DNA from: Ahaetulla prasina | Lineage: Eukaryota; Chordata; Lepidosauria; Squamata; Colubridae | DNA length: 64,000 nucleotides | Assembly (NCBI RefSeq): GCF_028640845.1 | Contig: NC_080539.1 | Span: 106,232,554 to 106,296,553 of the forward strand | Direction: 5' to 3' | In this document: positions 43,895 through 56,600 of the stretch, piece after piece | How positions within the stretch are numbered: position 1 is the stretch's first letter | Layout: every line of letters starts with the position of its first letter | Notes under the pieces: model-generated | What the model was told of the DNA's origin: nothing | Seen by the model: only the letters and a program-made list of their open reading frames with translations | The model's database searches: none | Made by a program: the position numbers and the translations under genes

Positions 43895-44104
43895 GCAGCA
43901 GTGACCCCCAACTTTTCTGGCTTTGTGGACCAGCAATGGTGGTGGCAGCAAGGGTAGAGGGAATGGGATGGTTTCATGTGTGCTCCCATTGCTTGAGCAA
44001 ATGGAGCTTTACACGCTCACGCTTACTCACTGCTTGCGTAGATCAGTTCCTAACAGGCCACGGACTGGTACTAGTCTGCAGACTGGCAGCTGGGGACCCC
44101 TGAA
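43895..44104. mobile_element. hAT-like MITE, CCCCAAC family
   Basis: Begins CAGTGACCCCCAACTTTTC, ends GCTGGGGACCCCTG. Duplicated at 46049-46258. Confidence 0.7.
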
Positions 44105-44212
44105 ACAGTATCTGGGGATATGATGGCAGTATCAAAAACATGACATGAATATTATGTAAGTATTGCACCAACACGATGCAATCATCTTTTATGTTTTCAG
44201 GAACATGCAGTC

Positions 44213-44446
44213 CAGAGGTGGGTTTCAGCAGGTTCTGATCAGTTCTGGAGAACCAGTAGTGGAAATTCTGAGTAGTTCGGAGAACCAGCAAATACCACCT
44301 CTGGCTGGTCCCAGAGTGGGGTGGGAATGGAGATTTTACAGTATCCTTCCCTGTCACGCCACCAAGCCACGCCCATCAAGCCACACCATGCCCACCAAGC
44401 CATGCCATGCCCACAGAACCAGTAGTAAAAATGAATTTCACCACTG
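44213..44446 (+). mobile_element. hAT-like element B, recombinant junction
   Basis: The left flank ATGCAGTC (44205-44212) equals that of element C. The right flank GTGCAAAC (44447-44454) equals that of element A. The left end is C-like (CAGAGGTGGGTTTCAGC) and the right end is A-like (GAATTTCACCACTG). Confidence 0.92.
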
Positions 44447-46366
44447 GTGCAAACCCCACACTCACCAGCACTGATGATATTACCTAGTTGGATAATGAAA
44501 TGTCTGGAAGCAAACAACAAAGCTCAGAAGGCACCATTTTTTTTCTTCACAAAAAAAAAAATCCTTTCTGAAAGTTGTGTCCTGCTACTTCAACAAAGAG
44601 TTGCTTCGGAAAAATTGTCAGGATTCAAAATTCAACAAAGGGAAAAAAATGTGTCTGAAAAGATTTTTCAGGAATAATCTCTCTTCATACAGTATTTAAA
44701 GATGGGAGCTGTTTGTACTGCATACAATTATTCCTTAAGTAATCATAATCCTCCCCTCCTCTCCTCAAAATAGGCATGAGACTTTATTGTTACCTACCAT
44801 AAGTGTTTTTCTGGCCTTCTACTGTCTTTAGTAGCAAGGTATTTTATTTTCTGATAAATGGATCTTGTTAAAGTCAGTCTTTATTCAGTCCCAGAAAAGT
44901 TGTTTGGTATAAACATAAGAGTATTTATTACATGTTCAGTTCCTATTGACACAATATTGTTCCATGAAACTTGCTACAGTATAAACCTTATCCAAATATT
45001 ATCTTCCACATGAACTTGGAGAAATTGTTCTTCAGTCTACTCTCATGGTCCTTGTGATCCATGGGAAGGGACCTGTTCTACGACTTCCCTGCTTATTAAA
45101 GTATATTTTGTACTCAAGATTTTTTTTTTAAGCCAGTGGAACTGGAGAAAAAAATTAACTTTACTGAATAAAGCACTGTTGTATATAAATTTTGCATTTC
45201 AATTACTGATTTCTCATATTTTTTTAATACGTTGTTCATCAGCCAGACTGGCACAGATAATTGAGTTTATAAATTGAATAATGGAGTAAATAAGTTTTAT
45301 TCTATGGGATGCTTATTTATATAATTTATCCTATGCACCGCAGATGGGGACTGCAGCCAAGAAATTAAAAGACTATTGCTCCTAGGAAGAAAAGCTATGG
45401 CAAATCTAGACAGCATACTAAAAAGCAGAGCTATCACCCTCCCAACAAAAGTGAGTATAGTCAAGGCTATGGTTTTCCCAGTTGCAATGTATGGCTGTGA
45501 AAGTTGGACCATAAGAAAGGCTGAGAGCCAAAGAATTGAGGCCTTTGAACTCTGATGCTGGAGAAGACTCCTGCGAGTCCCTTGGACTGCAAGGCAATCA
45601 AACCCATCAGTCCTAAAGGAGATCAACCCTGACTGCTCTTAAGAAGGCCAGATCCTGAAGATGAAACTCAAATACTTTGGCCACCTAATGAGAAGGAAGG
45701 ACTCACTGGAGAAGAGCCTAATGCTGGGAAAGACTGAGGGCAAAAGAAGAAGGGGATGACAGAGAATGAGGTGGCTGGATGGAGTCACCGAAGCAGTCAG
45801 CGTGAGCTTAAATGGACTCCAGAGGATGATAGGAAGGCCTGGAGGAACATTGTCCGTGGGGTCGCGATGGGTTGGACACGACTTCGCAACTAATACTAAC
45901 AACAAAAATATGTGCCCAACTAGGCATATCTGCAAATCCTCACTTCCACAAAACGAAGGCCAGAATTTATATCTATATTTGCATTCAGCCATAGAACATA
46001 CACAAATCTTGCTCATGCCTGTTCAGATGTATGAATGGCTAATCAAATGCAGCAGTGATCCCCAACTTTTCTGGCTTTGTGGACCAGCAATGGTGGTGGC
46101 AGCAAGGGTAGAGGGAATGGGATGGTTTCATGTGTGCTCCCATTGCTTGAGCAAATGGAGCTTTATACGCTCACGCTTACTCACTGCTTGCGTAGATCAG
46201 TTCCTAACAGGCCACGGACTGGTACTAGTCTGCAGACTGGCAGCTGGGGACCCCTGAAACAGTATCTGGGGATATGATGGCAGTATCAAAAACATGACAT
46301 GAATATTATGTAAGTATTGCACCAACACGATGCAATCATCTTTTATGTTTTCAGGAACATGCAGTC
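44447..46366. repeat. Tandem duplication, unit 2
   Basis: Second copy of 42303-44212, including BovB (45337-45906) and the CCCCAAC MITE (46049-46258). Confidence 0.93.
45337..45906 (+). mobile_element. BovB (RTE) LINE 3' end, duplicate
   Basis: Copy of 43183-43752 differing at a few sites (for example agagct vs agagat, gtgagt vs gtgcgt). Confidence 0.88.
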
Positions 46367-46657
46367 CAGAGGTGGGTTTCAGCAGGTTCTGATCAGTTCT
46401 GGAGAACCAGTAGTTCTGAGTAGTTCGGAGAACCGGTAGTAAAAATTCTGATTGGCCCCACCCCAATCTATTCTCTGCCTCCCAAATCCCAGCTGATTGG
46501 GAGGAAATGAGGATTTTACAGTATCCTTCCCCTGGAGTGGGGTGGACGGGAATGGAGATTTTACAGTATCCTTCCCCTGTCACGCCACCAAGCCACGCTC
46601 ACCAAGCCATGCCATGCCCACAGAACCAGTAGTAAAAAAATTTGAAACCCACCACTG
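46367..46657 (+). mobile_element. hAT-like element C (right flank of duplication)
   Basis: Begins CAGAGGTGGGTTTCAGC, ends TTGAAACCCACCACTG, perfect TSD ATGCAGTC at 46359-46366 and 46658-46665. Confidence 0.92.
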
Positions 46658-46807
46658 ATGCAGTCCACAGTATATTAAAGCTGTAATCCTATAACCACAC
46701 AACTGAAAGTAAATTCCATTAATCTTAAAAGAACTTCTGAAATGATATGCATAAATGTGTATATTTTCCTCCCAAAAAATTAAGAATATCCATTAAATTA
46801 TATTCTA

Positions 46808-46813
46808 TTTATT
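46808..46813 (-). terminator. Candidate ENPP poly(A) signal
   Basis: TTTATT on + is AATAAA on the minus strand, about 620 nt past the ENPP stop. It is the first canonical hexamer I found downstream. Confidence 0.4.
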
Positions 46814-47103
46814 AAATAGAGTGAAAAAAAGTTCAGAAAATGACAATTAAAAAAAACTTTGTATATTACTTATAACTTTTGAAATATACATGCCAATTGG
46901 GTTCACTTGCAGTTAATTTGCTCCTGCCTCTGTTACACAACAGAACAAAACAAAACAAAACAAAACCAACAACAACTCAGGCAGAATAAATTAACTCCTG
47001 AACACTTTTTATACTGTTGAAATCATTGTAAAACTGTTGGGTTTTTTATCCCATTTGATCTGTTGCTTTGATGCTGCAGACAGGCTTTTATAACAGTATA
47101 GAC

Positions 47104-47238
47104 CAGGGGTGTCCAAACTTGGTCCCTTTAAGACTTTTGGACTTCAACTCCCAGAGTCCCTCAGCCAGCAAAGCTGGCTGAGGAACTCTGGGAGTTGAAG
47201 TCCAAAAGTCTTAAAGGGACCAAGTTTGGACACCCCTG
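47104..47238. mobile_element. Near-perfect palindromic MITE, probable ENPP 3' UTR
   Basis: 135 bp, begins CAGGGGTGTCCAAACTTGG, ends CCAAGTTTGGACACCCCTG. Arms are virtually identical. It lies 190-325 bp past the ENPP stop codon. Confidence 0.9.
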
Positions 47239-47428
47239 GATAGACATTTCTATCACATTGAAGAGAATAATAAGGCTGAAAGCTATTTGTCTCTGATATA
47301 GGTGGTCCATTAAATGTCCCTGAGATACAAAATGTGGCACAGTTTCTTCCTTGTTCCCATTTTGTTCCAAGTATCTTCTGAAAAATCTTCTAGCGTGTTT
47401 ACGAAGTCTCTCTTTTTTTGGTACAAAG

Positions 47429-47602
47429 TTAGATTCTGGCTTTGTCAAAACTTGGCAAATATGTTTTCAGCTGTAAAATATCAGCCACAGGCTGCTTTCC
47501 TTCATGATAAAAGCTAAGTCCTGTAAGAAGTTCCACATCTCTAACTCGAGCAACATGGAATCTCATTCTCTCTTCGACCCATAAGGATTCGGGCTTGCCA
47601 AC
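47429..47602 (-). CDS. ENPP1: ENPP last coding exon
   Basis: 57 codons plus TAA after acceptor ccaacag. Key strings are [23 protein letters not shown] and [11 protein letters not shown]. Phase 0 entry. An ATG-initiated ORF search misses it because it is short and spliced. Confidence 0.93.
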   Translation of the reverse strand, partial: VGKPESLWVEERMRFHVARVRDVELLTGLSFYHEGKQPVADILQLKTYLPSFDKARI

Positions 47603-50600
47603 CTGTTGGAAGAAAGAAACAAGTATTCTAGTTCATGCTGCAGGTATTTTGAGAGAGCACTTGCGCTTAGACTTATATACTGCTTTACAGTGCTTTACTA
47701 AGCAGTTTACAGAGATAGCATATTGCCCCCAACAATCTGGGACCTCGGAAGGATGGAAAGCTGAGTCAACCTTGAGCCTGGTGAGATTGGATCTGCCCAA
47801 ACTGTTGGCAGCCAGTGATCAGCAGATGTAGGCTGCAGTATTGCATTCTAATCACTGTGCCACTGCGGCTCAATATTTAAAATAGAGATATTTAAAAATT
47901 CAATGCTAAATTGATGAATTGCTTTCAAGATGATCTGAGAATGTTCTCCAGAGGTAGAAGGAATGTCGCTGGAAAGGTGAATCTAATAGTCCTTACTTTC
48001 ACAGCTCATGACTTATTGACCATAAGAGGGCAGCAGAGCTTAGCAAGAGAATTAAGGGTCTGTTCTGTATCATTTCTTTATCTATCATTCTACCTCTTTA
48101 AAAAAAATAATAGATAAATGATTCAGGACACCTCCATTTGCCTATATTCCCAGGAACTTATGCAAAGAGAACATGACTTTTGACTCCCTTGTTACTAGAA
48201 CATAATTAGCTGGGTACTAGAATTTGCCTATTCCTATAATGTATTTCCTAAGCTCTTTTCTGCTGCAGTTAAAAAAACTCAGGTTATTGATCATTATTCA
48301 TGCCATGTTCCCACTCTCAGGAACGCTCAAATGCAAACAAAGAAACGTAGTCTCCAACGAAGGATTTACCTTCTCCCTGTAGCAATAGGACTACTTCTTA
48401 TAAGTGTATCAACTATACAGTCCTAAATAAAGCCTTGCTTTCCCATAACAGCGGGAACCAAAAAGTCACAGAATTATAATGTTGAAAGAGGCCATTTTAA
48501 TTCATTGCTCCAATCCCTGCTCAGGGTGGGAGTCCAAATTAAAGCAGCAGGACAGATGGCTATCCTCCTATTGTTTGAAAACAGTCAGTGGACGGGAGCT
48601 CCTCCATTTTTCATGGTAATTTTTTTTATTTATTTATTTACATTTATATCCCGCCCTTTTCCGAAGACTCAGGGCGGCTTACAGTGTATAAGGCAATAGT
48701 CTCATTCTATTTGTATATTTACAAAGTCAACTTATTGCCCCCCCAACAATCTGGGTCCTCATTTTACCTACCTTATAAAGGATGGAAGGCTGAGTCAACC
48801 TTGGGCCGGGCTTGAACCTGCAGTAATTGCAGGCTACTGTGTTCTAATAACAGGCTCCTTACAGCCTGAGCTATCCACGGTTAAACCAGCAGTCACCAAC
48901 TGGTGGTCCGTGGACCACTGGTGGTCCACAAGAAAATTTTGGTGGTCCACAGAAAAATGATTTGCATTTTTTTTATTTTGCACTAAATAGTATTTATCTT
49001 TTTTTAAAAAATCATATTAGTGGTCCACGGGATTTAAGCTAATGAATTTGGTGGTCCCTGAGGTTCTGTGTGACATGTCCTTAGATGCTTTAAAATCGTT
49101 ACTACACGCTATGCTATCTACTACCATCATGTACCACTAATTAGTCTTTCTTCCCAGGAATAAACATGCCGGTTTCTTTTAGTCTCATCTATCACATTGC
49201 TGATTCATATTCCATTTGTGAACAATTATCATTCCAATATTTTGTTTCAAATACAAGTAGTCCTCAATTTATACGACCACAATTGAGCCCAAAATTTCTG
49301 TTGCTAGACAAGACAGTTCTTAAGTGAGTTATGCCCCATTTTATGACATTTCTAGCCACCAACTGTTAACTGAGCATTTACAGTTGCTAAGTTAGAATGT
49401 GGGTCTTAAGTGAATTTGGATTCCCCATTGACTTTGCTTGTCAGAAGGTTGCAAAAGGGCCACAGGACCGGCATCCATCATAAACACAGGTAGTCCTCGA
49501 GTTATGACCCCAGTTGTGCCCAAAATTTGTGTTGCCAAGTGAAACCTTTGTTAAGTGACTTTGCCCCATTTTTACGACTTTCCTTGCCACGGTTGTTAAG
49601 TGAATCATTGCATTTGTTCAGTTAGTAACATGGTTCTTAAGTGAATCCGAATTTCCCATTCACTTTGCTTGTTAGAAGATCTCAAAAGAGGATCACATGA
49701 CTCCGGGACACTGAAACCGTCATAAATGTAAGTCGGTTGTCAAGCATCTGAATTTTGATCACATGACCATGGGGCTGTTGCAATGGTTGTTAAGTGTGAA
49801 AAATGATCGTAAGTAACTTTTTTCACTGCCATTGTAACTGTTGTGTCTTGTCCGCTCTCACAGCAGCCGGGGCCTTCTTATCTGTTCCCGAACACGGAGG
49901 AATGTATGCCTCCCGGCCCCAGTCCTGGCTCCATGCCCAGACAAGCTGAAGAGGAGGGGGCACCTCCCGGCCCCAGCCCTGGCTCCATGCCCAAGCAGGC
50001 TGCAGAGGAGGGAGCATCCCCCGGCCCCAGCCCTGGCTCCATGCCCAGGCAAACGGAGCAGCTAGACCCCTCCCCCTCCTCCACAGCATGTGAGCCTGAG
50101 GAAAGTTTATTTCCAACAGCTGCTGATTGGAGTGACCCTCGCATCAGAAGACTGGATAGGCGGAGGCAACAGAAGGAAGGGAGGGGCAGGCCTTAATGAG
50201 CGCTGAGTCATGGAGCCACATCCCATGGCCTATATAAAGGATCTGCTTTCTGGCAGTCTCTGAGTCAGGCAAAGTCAAACTTATCTTGCTGAAGTCACTT
50301 TCTGGTCTCCTGCCTGCTCTGAGGACTTTGCTAGGACTTTGGGCAGAGCTGCAGAGGCAAGCCTGATTCGGATTTCCCTGACCCGGCCGTCAGCGGAGGA
50401 GTGGGACACGACAGTAACTTTGAACGGTCGCTAAATGAACTGCTGTAAGTTGAGGTCTACCTGTATGAGTCAGTTGCCAAGCATTTGAATTTTGATCACG
50501 TGACTGTAGGAATGCTGCAACAGGGTGTGAAAAACAGTCATAAATCTTTTTTTTTCAGTGCCATTGTAATTTTGAATCAGTAGTGGGTTGCCCCCAGTTC

Positions 50601-53600
50601 GGTCCAGTTCTTGCGAACTGGTAGTAAAACCGGCGAAAGGCTCTGCCCCCCCCCCCATCGTAGACAATCTGCGCATGCGCAGAAGCTTTTGCACATGTGC
50701 AGAAGCACGATGTGTGCAAGAGCAAAGCAAGCGCACACGCGCGATCCCATCGTGAACTGGTAGTAAAGGTAAGTAGAACCCACTCCTGCTTTGAATGGTC
50801 ACTAAATGAGCTGTGGTAAGTACACAGTGGTGGGATTCAAGTCATTTAACAACCGGTTCTCTGCCCTAATGATTTCTTCCAACCACCAGTTCACCAAACT
50901 GCTCAGAAAGTTAACAACCGGTTCTCCCGAAGTGGTGCGAACTGGCTGAATCCCATCACTGTCTGTACACCTATTTAATTGCTGAAAAATAAAATCAATT
51001 AACTGTGTCACTTCAGTGTAATGATTAAGGCACCAATCTTGTAACTAGGAGATTGTGAGTTCTAGTCCCACCTTAGACAAAGCCAGCTGGGGACCTTGGG
51101 CTCTTTCAGTCCTAGGCACTAGACAGTGGCAAACCACTTCCAAACAATTTGCCAACAGAACTTGTCCCAGTAGTTTCCAGAAATCAAGATGGACATGAAG
51201 AGAACATCCCACCTACCCACCCCCCCAAAATATTTGCATTGTAGACCAGGATTTGAATTATTTTTCTCCTGTGTTTCTTTTAAATTTGATTTTATTGTTT
51301 TCAACTCATTTTTGGGGGCCAAGATCTCTCCAAGATCTAAGATTTTGAATATTTTTTATTTGGCCTAGAGTATTAACTATCCACCCCAATTATCAATTTC
51401 ATATTTGATATGTATTTATTTTACCCCTATTTCCATGATTGCTACGTACAGCCTGAATATCAAACTTCAAAAAGATCACGACAGAAATCTCTATATGAGA
51501 TCCATTGGGGGGGAAGGGGATGCAGAATGGTTATCTAAGGGCAAAAAATAATTTTGGTGGTGATATCACAATTATTTATATACTGAATACCTGTAAGACC
51601 CCTATGACATAAATGCCCACATCAACCATAATTAGGACTGTGCTAATGTGTTAAAGTTTATGTCTGGGCTAGAAATGAGGCTTTTTATGTTAAAAGCTAT
51701 GCAAAACATCCTTCCCATTTCAAAACTTTTCCCATATATTCATTTTCATATATTCATATATATATTCATATATTCATTTTCAAGTCTCTGCCCACACATA
51801 TTATAAAAACTAGATATTTGCACTTTTAAAAATCAGCACCTTTTGTGCATTATGTTTCATATATTAGCAGGTTGAACTCACTGTGCAACTTTCACTGTTC
51901 TCTTCTCTGTGAGGTAAAATATAAGATATAACATCAAGGGATTCTTCACATTGCAAAGGCGTCTGGGAAACATTTTTACAACTTGTCAACGTAATGAAGT
52001 AGTGAGTGGGAATCAGGACCGCTGAATTAATGGAGTGCCTGAAATTTAATTTTAAAAGGAAAAAAAAGCAACATTTTCTTGTTAGATGTACTGAGCATAC
52101 TCCATACACCAAAGAAATATACATCTATTTGGTTAAAGCAAAACTATAGCTTTAAAGGATCTGCTATTCCAGTAGCTATAACCCAGGGGTGTCAAACTCA
52201 TGGTGTCATGTTTTCATCATGTGATGTATTGTGACTTTTTTCCCCTTCACTAAAATAGGGGTGAGCATGGCCAGCGTGTGATGCATCTGGCCCATGGGCC
52301 ACAAGCTTGACAGCCCTGATATAAACCATCAGGATGTATCAAGCAGAGGTGGGTTTCAGCAGGTTCTAACCAGTTCTGGAGAACCGGTAGCAGAAATTTT
52401 GAGTAGTTCGGAGAACCAGTAGTAAAAATTCTGGCTGGCCCTGCCTCCATCTATTCTCTGCCTCCAGAGTCCCAGCTGATCAGGAGGAAATGGGGATTTT
52501 GCAGTAACCTTCCCCTGGAGTGGGGTGGGAATGGAGACTTTACAGTATCCTTCCCCTGCCATGCCCACCAAGCCATGCCCACTAAGCCATGCCCACAGAA
52601 CCAGTAGTAAAAAAATTTGAAACCCACCACTGGTATCAAGCATAGGCTAACTTAGGCCGTCTCCAGGAGAGCTTTCCACCAGGTCCGCCTGGTGCGCCAA
52701 TTGCGCCCCTTTCTAGACCGGGATGCCTTGTGCACAGTCACTCACGCCCTTGTGACGTCTCGTCTGGACTACTGCAATGCTCTCTACATGGGGCTCCCCT
52801 TGAGGGGCATCCGGAGGCTACAGTTAGTCCAGAATGCAGCTGCGCGGGTGATTGAGGGAGCCCCTCGTGGCTCCCGAGTGACACCTATCCTGCGCCGCCC
52901 CCTCGCTGTACCTGTGGCCTTCCGGGTGCGCTTCAAGGTGTTGGTGAATGTCTTTAAAGCGCTCCATGGCATAGGGCCGGGATACTTACGGGACCGCCTG
53001 CTGCTACCGAATACCTCTCACCGACCCGTGCGCTCTCACAGAGAGGGGCTCCTCAGGGTGCCGTCGGCGCGACAGTGTCGTCTGGCGGCGCCCAGGAAGG
53101 GCCTTCTCTGTGGGGCTCCGCCCTCTGGAACGAACTCCCCAGGACTTCGTCAACTTCGGACCTCCAACCTTTCGCGAGCTTAAAACCTACTTATTCATCT
53201 GCGCTGGACTGGGTTAGTGTTTTAATGGGTTTTAATGGGTTTTTAGCTCTAAATTTTAATTCTGGCCAATTTTAATAAGTTTTTTAATTGTATTTTAATT
53301 TGTATTTATAGTATTGTATTTTTACCTGGCTGTGAACCGCCCTGAGTCCTTCGGGAGAAGGGCGGTATACAAATTTAAATAATAATAAATAAATAAATAA
53401 TAACTTACACTTGAACCTCCAATGAAGTAATGCAGCCTCTTAGAGGGAGCAGATCTCCCTTGCTAAACCAATTCCACAAGCTATTAGTGAAATTATTTCC
53501 AGGTACATTCAAAGAACTGGTTATAAACCTTTAAAACTATATGTAATGAGGTCAGACATTTTTTTTCCTTTCAGTCAGTCTGGGCTTCACAATCTCCAAG

Positions 53601-56600
53601 CGAATTTATTTTCTCAAATCACACTTTTGAAATTATATTTTATAGAAACAGAAATCATGGGATTCTCCATTCCCTGTTCCAACTTGTAGATATCATTTTA
53701 ATGATGTGCGAATGATGTTTTCAAAATGTACTTGAAATGCATTTCTCTTTTCTAAATCTTATAATTACTGTATTTTTTGGAGCATAACATAACATAACAT
53801 AACATAACATCAGAGTTGGAAGGGACCTTGGAGGCCTTCTAGTCCAACCCCCTGCCCAGGCAGGAAACCCTACACCATCTCAGTCAGATGGTTATCCAAC
53901 ATTTTCTTAAAAATTTCCAGTGTTGGAGCATTCACAACTTCTGAAGGCAAGTCGTTCCACTTATTAATTGTTCTAACTGTCAGGAAATTTCTCCTTAGTT
54001 CTAAGTTGCTTCTTTCCTTGATCAGTTTCCACCCATTGCTTCTTGTTCTACCCTCAGGTGCTTTGGAGAACAGCCCAACTCCCACTTCTCTGTGGCAGCC
54101 CCTGAGATATTGGAACACTGCTATCATGTCTCCCCTAGTCCTTCTTTTTGTTAAACTAGACATACCCAGTTCCTGCAACCGTTCTTCATATGTTTTATCC
54201 TCCAGTCCCTAATCATCTTTGTTGCTCTTCTCTGCACTCTTTCTAGAGTCTCAACATCTTTTTTACATCGTGGCGACCAAAACTGGATGCAATATTCCAA
54301 GTGTGGCCTTACCAAGGCATTATAAAGTGGTACTAGCACTTCACGTGATCTTGATTCTATCCCTCTGTTTATGCAGCCCAGAACTGTGTTGGCTTTTTTA
54401 ACAGCTGCTGCACACTGCTGGCTCATATCTAGATGGTTATCCACTAGGACTCCAAGATCCCTCTCACAGGTACTACTATTGAGCAAGGTACCACATATAC
54501 GGTACTGGTGCATTTTGTTTTTGGCCTAAATGTAGAACCTTACTTTTTCACTGTTGAATTTCATTTTGTTAGATAGCGCCCAATGTTCAAGTCTGTCAAG
54601 ATCTTTCTGTAACTTGAGCCTATCTTCTGGAGTGTTAGCTATTCCTGCCAGCTTGGTGTCATCTGCAAATTTGATGAGTTCCCCATCTATCCCTCGACCA
54701 AGTCATTCATGAAGATGTTGAAGAGTACTGGGCCTAGAACAGAGCCTTGGGGTACTCCACTGCATACTTCCCTCCATGTGGATGTAGTTCCGTTGAGGAC
54801 TACATGTTGAGTGCGGTTGGTCAGCCAGTTACGAATCCATCTGGTGGTGGTGCTGTCTAACCCACATTTTCTACTTTATCTAGTAGTAGGTTATGGTCTA
54901 CTTTATCAAATGCTTTACTGAAGTCCAAGTAAATTATATCAACAGCATTCCTCTGGTCTACTAATTTTGTCATTTTGTCAAAGAATGCGATAAGATTAGT
55001 CTGGCATGATCTGTTTTGACAAACCCATGTTGGCTTTTGGTTATTACTTTGTTTGCTTCTAGGTGTTCGGTGATTCGTTGCTTGATTATCTTTTCCAGAA
55101 TCTTCCCGGTATTGAGGTCAGACTGATAGGTCTGTAGTTTCCTGGATCTGTTTTTCCTTTTTGAAGATGGGAACTACATCAGCTCTTTTCCAGTCCTCTG
55201 GCAGCTCCCTGTGCTCCAGGATCTTTGAAAGATATAGTTCAGTGGTTCTGAGATCACGTCTGCCAGTTCCTTCAGAACCTTGGGGTGTAATCCATCCGGT
55301 CCTGGTGATTTGAACTCGTCTAGGGTAGACAGGTGTTCACTTACCATTTTCTTCCCTATTTTAACTTGTGTTTCTAATCTGTTTTTGTAGTGCTGTTTTG
55401 ATAGGTTGGATTGTTTTTCCTTTTGTGTAAAGACAGATGCAAAATATGAGTTGAGTAGATCTGCTTTCTCCCTGTTGCTTGTCATCTTCTTGCCACTTTC
55501 TCCCAGCAATGGGCCAATTGTTTCCTTGACTTTTTTCTTGTTTTTAACATGTTGGAAGAAGCTTTTATTATTTTTACTTTTGTCGCTAGCCTTTGTTCAT
55601 TGTGAGCCTTAGCTTTCCTCACTTCATCTTTACAGGCTCGGGCTGTTGCTGATATTCTGCCTTAGTTATTTGCCCCTCTTTCCACTTTTTATATTTGTCC
55701 TTTTGTCTTTCAATTTGTCAGATAGTTCTTTATGCATCCATGCTGGTTTCTTTTGTGATCTACTATTTTCTTCTTCATTGGTATTGTGTTAGACTGTGCT
55801 TTTATAATCTCACTTTTCAAAATTTCCCAAGCTTCTTGAGTTGTTTTCCCCCTGAGGATTCTCATCCATTGAATCCTTCTCAAGATCTCTCTAAGTTTAT
55901 TGAAATTAGCTCTCTTAAAGTCCAAGACTCTAGTTTGACTTTGTTCTACTACTTGTATTTGCTTAATGTTGAATTCCAATATTGCGTGGTCACTTGCCCC
56001 AAGGTTCCTGTAGCTTCAACACCTTCTATCATTTCATCTCTGTTAGTGAGAATTAAGTCCAATATGGCTGATCCTTGTCGCCTTCTCTATTTTTTGGGAA
56101 ACAAAGTTGTCTGCTAGGTTTGTTAGGAACCTGTTGGATCTTCCACTTGGTGCAGAGTTTGTTTCCCAGTTGATGTCAGGGTAGTTAAAATCCCCCATTA
56201 CTACTGTGATGTGCTTCCTACATACCTTAGTTAGCTGACTAGCAAAAAGTTCATCTACTTCCTCTGTTTGGTTGGGTGGCCTATAGTATAGACCTATGGC
56301 AATATCGTTTTTCACCCCTTTTATATTGGCCCAAATACATTCAAGATGATTTTCATCATTGTTGTGCTCTATTTCTGTAGAGATGTAGTTATTTCTTATA
56401 TATAGTGCAACTCCACCTCCTCTTTTATTTGGTCTATTTCTTTTAAATAATTTATATCCCTCTAGCTGTATGTTCCATTTGTCAGTTTCATCCCACCAAG
56501 TTTCCGTAATGGCAACAATATCATATCTACCCTCATTTACTTGGATTTCTAATTCACCCTGTTTATTCCTCATACTCTGTGCATTGGTGTATAGACATTT

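Larger units (their letters stand above)
42303..44212. repeat. Tandem duplication, unit 1
   Basis: 1.91 kb repeated at 44447-46366. I counted roughly a dozen substitutions and a 10-bp indel, so identity is about 99%. The unit contains unique AT-rich sequence, a BovB 3' end and a small hAT-like element. Confidence 0.93.
49486..50465. mobile_element. Inner copy of the same DNA element
   Basis: Starts ACAGGTAGTCCTCGAGTTAT, ends 'gttgaggtctacctgtat'. It carries the solo LTR. Confidence 0.75.
49252..50824. mobile_element. Outer DNA element with nested insertions
   Basis: Pieces at 49252-49485, 50466-50577 and 50789-50824 are collinear with intact copies of the 'catgtgatcaaaat' family. The gaps are filled by another copy of the same family and by a hAT-like element. 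Confidence 0.75.

Noticed and set aside
43485..44103. 125- and 163-codon ORFs, duplicated at 45639-46257
   Set aside because: The minus-strand ORF is antisense to BovB. The plus-strand ORF reads through the BovB tail into a MITE. Duplication of the block explains the apparent conservation.
49823..50196. Proline/serine-rich ORFs with PGPSPGSMP repeats
   Set aside because: Translation of the 54-bp minisatellite inside the solo LTR; no start context or conserved domain.
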